From Parus major (taxonomy: Eukaryota; Chordata; Aves; Passeriformes; Paridae): DNA of 64,000 bases. The notes under the pieces were generated by a model. That model made no database searches. It had not been told where the DNA came from and worked only from the letters and a program-made list of their open reading frames with translations. The translations under genes and the position numbers were made by a program. The stretch's first letter is position 1, and every line of letters starts with the position of its first letter. Positions 62,801-64,000 of the stretch are shown one piece after another. The DNA lies in NCBI RefSeq assembly GCF_001522545.3, contig NC_031776.1, positions 27,415,634 to 27,479,633 of the forward strand. The letters are read 5' to 3'.

Positions 62801-64000
62801 CAAAGCTCTCTTGGCTCTCCTTTGCCCTCTTTCATTCTTTCACCCCTGAAGTTTTGCTGAAGTATCTCATTTTCTTTTCAGTTCAAGTGAAACCACCAGC
62901 AAATTGTAAGAGAAGATGCCCATGTCCAGGGCACACAGACAGAAGTGTGGAAATGTACCAGCAGAAGATAGCAATTCTTGCAGTTTCTGCTCTCTTCTGT
63001 CAAGGTTGGTGACCTGAATGAAATTGAACTGGCATTTCTAATCCTGCCAGAGGTACTGAGTGTTAGAAACACCCCTGATCCCCAAAGGAAAAGAAATGCA
63101 AGGATTTCTGTAGACATGACCTGCTCAAATTAGCATTATGAGTGTCCCAGATGACCTGAGCCAACTGCAAACAAGCCAGTTCTGAAATGAGCCAGTTCAC
63201 AACTTATTGCAGACTACAAAGGGCCTAAATCTACTGGAAAGCCGATTTGCAAGAAGGTCATAGCACATGTGGCTCTACCTACATAAATTTTATTAATAAG
63301 ACTTGAAATTAAACTTAGAGAAACTTTATTACAGGAAAACATGATATTCAACAGCTATAATTTTCTAAAACACCCTTTTGTGGTGAAAAGTGAGTGTCTC
63401 ATTTGACTTTAAATACTGAAATATACTGAGGTTAGTTTGTGTCTGCCTGTGATAGTCTATGAAAACACAGCTAGGAGGAATCTATGTAGTGACATATCCA
63501 TCATTTGGGCCATGCTGGTTAGAAAAAAGCCTATAACTATAAAAATTAAACTCATTTTTTACAAGATAAATAGGTTGAATTTATTAAGGAATTCTCTCCC
63601 TCCTTGTATTAAGAAGATACGAATAATTTATTTGCAAGTAGACAAAGGACAATTCAGACTAGTGCACCTGGACTAAAATGTTAGTGTGTGGAGCAAACCA
63701 AATAATTTTCTTCCAGTGTAATGGACTCAAAATGTCCATGATGATGAAGTAATTTCAATAAAGAATGGCACAAACACTAGCCAAGTAAAGCAACTGCATC
63801 TGTGCCCAGTAAATAGCATGGAATGACAACATCACTTCGAAGTTTTACACTATGTTTTCTACAACCACATAGGGGATATGTAATCTTCACCATTGGAGGG
63901 GGACAGTGCTGTGGTGCTTTCTACATGGTAAAGAGCCAGCAAATCTAACTCTTCATTTTAAGGATAGTTACTCTACCAGAATAAAATAAAATTAAATTTG
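56891..64000 (-). other. MYLK: MYLK intron upstream of exon a (partial, over 7.1 kb)
   Basis: No MLCK exon could be found in either frame. The stretch 57330-57660 is GC-richer and promoter-like (CArG, CCAAT, GA-rich). A period-25 duplication of CTAAAAAGGTGAAGT lies near 59596-59637. Otherwise nothing is recognised. Confidence 0.85.
57426..57435. promoter_or_regulatory. Second consensus CArG box upstream of exon a
   Basis: CCATATATGG is a palindromic perfect CArG match, 536 bases upstream of exon a in gene orientation. Nearby are an inverted CCAAT (57354-57358), an A/T-rich TATA-like run on the gene strand (57399-57413) and a GA-rich run on the gene strand (around 57537-57552). It may assist the internal promoter as an enhancer. 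Single CArG matches occur by chance a few times in 64 kb, so it is only a candidate. Confidence 0.35.

Overview
The window is vertebrate and avian, almost certainly from a passerine bird. It holds the middle part of one gene, MYLK (smooth-muscle / non-muscle myosin light chain kinase), on the minus strand. Twelve internal exons can be placed between 56890 and 4811. All have GT-AG borders, their phases match at every junction, and together they encode about 785 residues that I recognise as very close to chicken MYLK. Both gene ends are outside the window. The N-terminal Ig domains lie beyond 64000. The kinase C-lobe, calmodulin-binding segment and telokin (last Ig) lie below position 1.

Layout in transcription order (right to left): 56810-56890 encodes the end of an Ig domain. 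55561-56450 is a large exon with five D(F/V)RxxL actin-binding repeats spaced exactly 28 residues apart, a low-complexity linker and the first half of an Ig domain. 45978-46094 completes that Ig. 42535-42615 and 31303-31353 encode a Lys/Pro-rich linker. 29595-29722 and 26099-26252 encode the next Ig. 13969-14271 encodes the fibronectin III domain. 10343-10378 is an acidic micro-exon. 10150-10243, 8926-9129 and 4811-5028 encode the kinase N-lobe and the catalytic loop through the DFG motif. The known short (about 130 kDa) isoform starts at the Met codon at 56156-56158 inside the large exon. The 359-bp intron just upstream carries a consensus CArG box and a TATAAA motif in the right order and orientation to be its internal promoter.

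More than 96 percent of the window is intron. It holds a tRNA-Ile-headed SINE with a CR1-type tail (TguSINE1-like, which points to a passerine), two clear CR1 fragments in opposite orientations, three old MIR-like relics in one intron, short microsatellites, and a perfect 24-bp inverted repeat beside a small tandem duplication. I found no second protein gene, tRNA gene, rRNA gene or CRISPR array. The exon calls are firm. Promoter, old-repeat and hairpin interpretations are inference.
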